DNA of 64,000 nt from an uncultured Prevotellaceae bacterium (GTDB lineage: Bacteria > Bacteroidota > Bacteroidia > Bacteroidales > Bacteroidaceae). Positions 62,637-64,000 of the stretch are shown in pieces. The stretch is taken from contig CAMKSE010000004.1 in NCBI GenBank assembly GCA_946415365.1, forward strand, positions 124,001 to 188,000. Reading direction: 5' to 3'. Each line of letters starts with the position of its first letter. The first letter of the stretch is position 1. A program made the translations under genes and the position numbers. Below the pieces are notes generated by a model, which was not told the origin of the DNA, did not search any database, and saw nothing but the letters and a program-made list of their open reading frames with translations.

Positions 62637-63464
62637 TTACTTCTTGTTAGCTCTTTCGATGATATACTTGTTCGAAAGCTTCTTTGGTGCGCGAGTCTTG
62701 AGACCCTTAGCGTACAGACCCTTACGTGAACGCGGATGTCCACCACTCTGACGGCCTTCACCACCACCCATCGGGTGATCATGCGGGTTCATAACAACGC
62801 CACGGTTGTGCGGGCGCTGACCCAGCCAACGGCTGCGGCCTGCCTTACCAGACTGCTCGAGAGCATGGTCTGAGTTACCTACACTACCTACAGTAGCCTT
62901 ACAAGCTGAGAGAATCTGACGAGTCTCGCCTGAAGGGAGCTTGATCACACAATAGCTACCCTCACGAGAAGTCAACTGAGCAAAGTTACCAGCCGAACGA
63001 ACGAGCTTGGCACCCTGACCGGGACGCATCTCAATGTTGTGGATGACGGTACCGACGGGGATGTTGGCCAGCGGCAGAGCATTACCCACCTCGGGCACTG
63101 CCTCCGCACCAGACATCAGGGTTGCACCAACCTGCAGTCCATTAGGAGCAATAATGTAACGTTTTTCACCATCAGCGTAGAAGAGCAGAGCGATACGAGC
63201 CGAACGGTTCGGGTCGTACTCGATTGTCTTTACTACAGCTGGAACACCATCTTTCTCTCGTTTGAAGTCGATCAGACGATACTTCCTCTTGTGGCCGCCG
63301 CCCATGTAGCGGACAGTCATCTTACCGGTGTTGTTTCGACCACCGGTAGAGCGCTTACCGTAAACGAGAGACTTCTCTGGCACGGATGCAGTAATATCCT
63401 CGAACGTGCCAATAATCTTGTGTCTTTGACCCGGAGTTACGGGCTTTAATTTACGTACTGCCAT
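62637..63464 (-). CDS. rplB: 50S ribosomal protein L2
   Basis: 275 residues: [17 protein letters not shown] start, [21 protein letters not shown] and the peptidyl-transferase-associated [13 protein letters not shown] with its conserved His. Confidence 0.98.
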   Translation of the reverse strand: MAVRKLKPVTPGQRHKIIGTFEDITASVPEKSLVYGKRSTGGRNNTGKMTVRYMGGGHKRKYRLIDFKREKDGVPAVVKTIEYDPNRSARIALLFYADGEKRYIIAPNGLQVGATLMSGAEAVPEVGNALPLANIPVGTVIHNIEMRPGQGAKLVRSAGNFAQLTSREGSYCVIKLPSGETRQILSACKATVGSVGNSDHALEQSGKAGRSRWLGQRPHNRGVVMNPHDHPMGGGEGRQSGGHPRSRKGLYAKGLKTRAPKKLSNKYIIERANKK

Positions 63465-63467
63465 TTC

Positions 63468-63815
63468 TTATTGAATATTGCTATAAAAATCAATTGTGTC
63501 GCCCTCCTTAAGAGTAACGATTGCCTTCTTGAACGCGTTCTTCTGACCACGGATCAGACCTGCCTTAGTATAGCGCGAAGAGCGCTTGCCAGCATAACGG
63601 CACGTGTTCACATCGATAACTGTCACATTGTACAGACTCTCGATTTCCTTCTTAATCTCCAACTTATTAGCCTCGGGCTTTACGATGAAGCCGTACTTGA
63701 CCTCAGCCTTCTTGGTACGCTCCTGACCCTTCACCTTATAAGTTTTCTCTACAGAAGACTTATCTGTAATCTTGGTCATCTTCTCAGTGACCAGGGGTTT
63801 GATGATAAATGCCAT
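63468..63815 (-). CDS. rplW: 50S ribosomal protein L23
   Basis: 115 residues: IIKPLVTEKMTKI start and VKYGFIVKPEANKLEIKKEIES, VTVIDVNTCRY. It has ~15 extra charged residues (SSVEKTYKVKGQERTKK) in the first third compared with the ~95-residue standard. Confidence 0.95.
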   Translation of the reverse strand: MAFIIKPLVTEKMTKITDKSSVEKTYKVKGQERTKKAEVKYGFIVKPEANKLEIKKEIESLYNVTVIDVNTCRYAGKRSSRYTKAGLIRGQKNAFKKAIVTLKEGDTIDFYSNIQ

Positions 63816-63831
63816 ATCTCTTGTCTCCTTA

Positions 63832-64000
63832 TTACTTGTTTAAGATACCATCGATCACACCCAGAGATTTCTCAGAGATCACCAGCACGTCGGCGTTAAG
63901 CACTTTGTAAGTGTTCACGGTCGATGCCTCCATAACCTCTGTACCCTGCAGGTTGCGAGCCGACAGACATACATTATTATCATTCTTTGCCATCACAAAG
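63832..64000 (-). CDS. rplD: 50S ribosomal protein L4, C-terminal part (cut by window edge)
   Basis: The last 56 codons are visible, from ..FVMAKNDNNVCLSARNL through TVNTYKVLNADVLVISEKS to GVIDGILNK. Typical L4 C-terminus, in the expected place upstream of rplW. Confidence 0.93.
   Translation of the reverse strand, partial: FVMAKNDNNVCLSARNLQGTEVMEASTVNTYKVLNADVLVISEKSLGVIDGILNK

Overview
The window is a piece of chromosome from a Bacteroidota bacterium, most likely Prevotella or a close relative. The evidence is the family mix (a class II glycyl-tRNA synthetase, NADP-type glutamate dehydrogenase, BACON and DUF4974-like domains, Oar-like TonB-dependent receptors, an apparent type IX secretion tail, a dockerin-tailed CotH protein), promoters of the form TTTG-(19-20 nt)-TAnnTTTG instead of sigma70 boxes, and the near absence of Shine-Dalgarno sequences. 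I see no complete mobile element and no CRISPR array.

Layout. 0-1.8 kb: glyS and a tRNA-Val. 1.9-9.4 kb: a minus-strand block of an Oar-like TonB-dependent receptor, a lipoprotein with BACON and OB-fold-like domains, a secreted endonuclease I with a sorting-type tail, and a CotH-dockerin protein; I read it as a candidate surface system for binding, cutting and importing nucleic acid. 9.5-13.4 kb: hpt-adk-obg divergent from nnr. 13.5-15.6 kb: a DUF4831 protein and fructose-bisphosphate aldolase. 15.8-22.2 kb: a TolC-MacA-ATPase-permease export operon ending in its own LytS/LytTR two-component pair. 22.5-31.5 kb: aquaporin, a BaiN-like flavoprotein, then an amino-sugar cluster (a PPDK-like protein, a PIG-L protein lacking the NagB half it is usually fused to, a GH20 hexosaminidase, and a YqiA esterase with a HAD-like tail). 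31.5-32.5 kb: a gene-free region with inverted modular repeats around an extremely AT-rich core, followed by a duplicated promoter for alanine dehydrogenase. 33.6-36.7 kb: blaI, a blaR1 fused to TonB-C and plug-like domains, and a TPR protein. 36.8-40.5 kb: ECF sigma, anti-sigma and outer-membrane receptor. 40.6-49.7 kb: GH43, metY, gdhA, an RlpA-like protein, a glycine-zipper lipoprotein, a HAD lipoprotein and a broken gene. 49.7-50.3 kb: an AraC-type regulator. 50.3-64 kb: the S10-spc-alpha ribosomal superoperon from rplD (cut by the window edge) to rplQ, with secY, map, infA, rpmJ and rpoA.

A pattern running through the whole window is that many intercistronic spacers consist almost entirely of short tandem repeats of 7-9 bp. 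Nearly every unit carries a stop trinucleotide, so 7- and 8-mer arrays put stops in all three frames between two genes. Several arrays include the real stop codon of the upstream gene. The same signature recurs in the arms of the gene-free element at 31.65-32.1 kb. I regard these arrays, that element and the nucleic-acid locus as the parts most worth following up.
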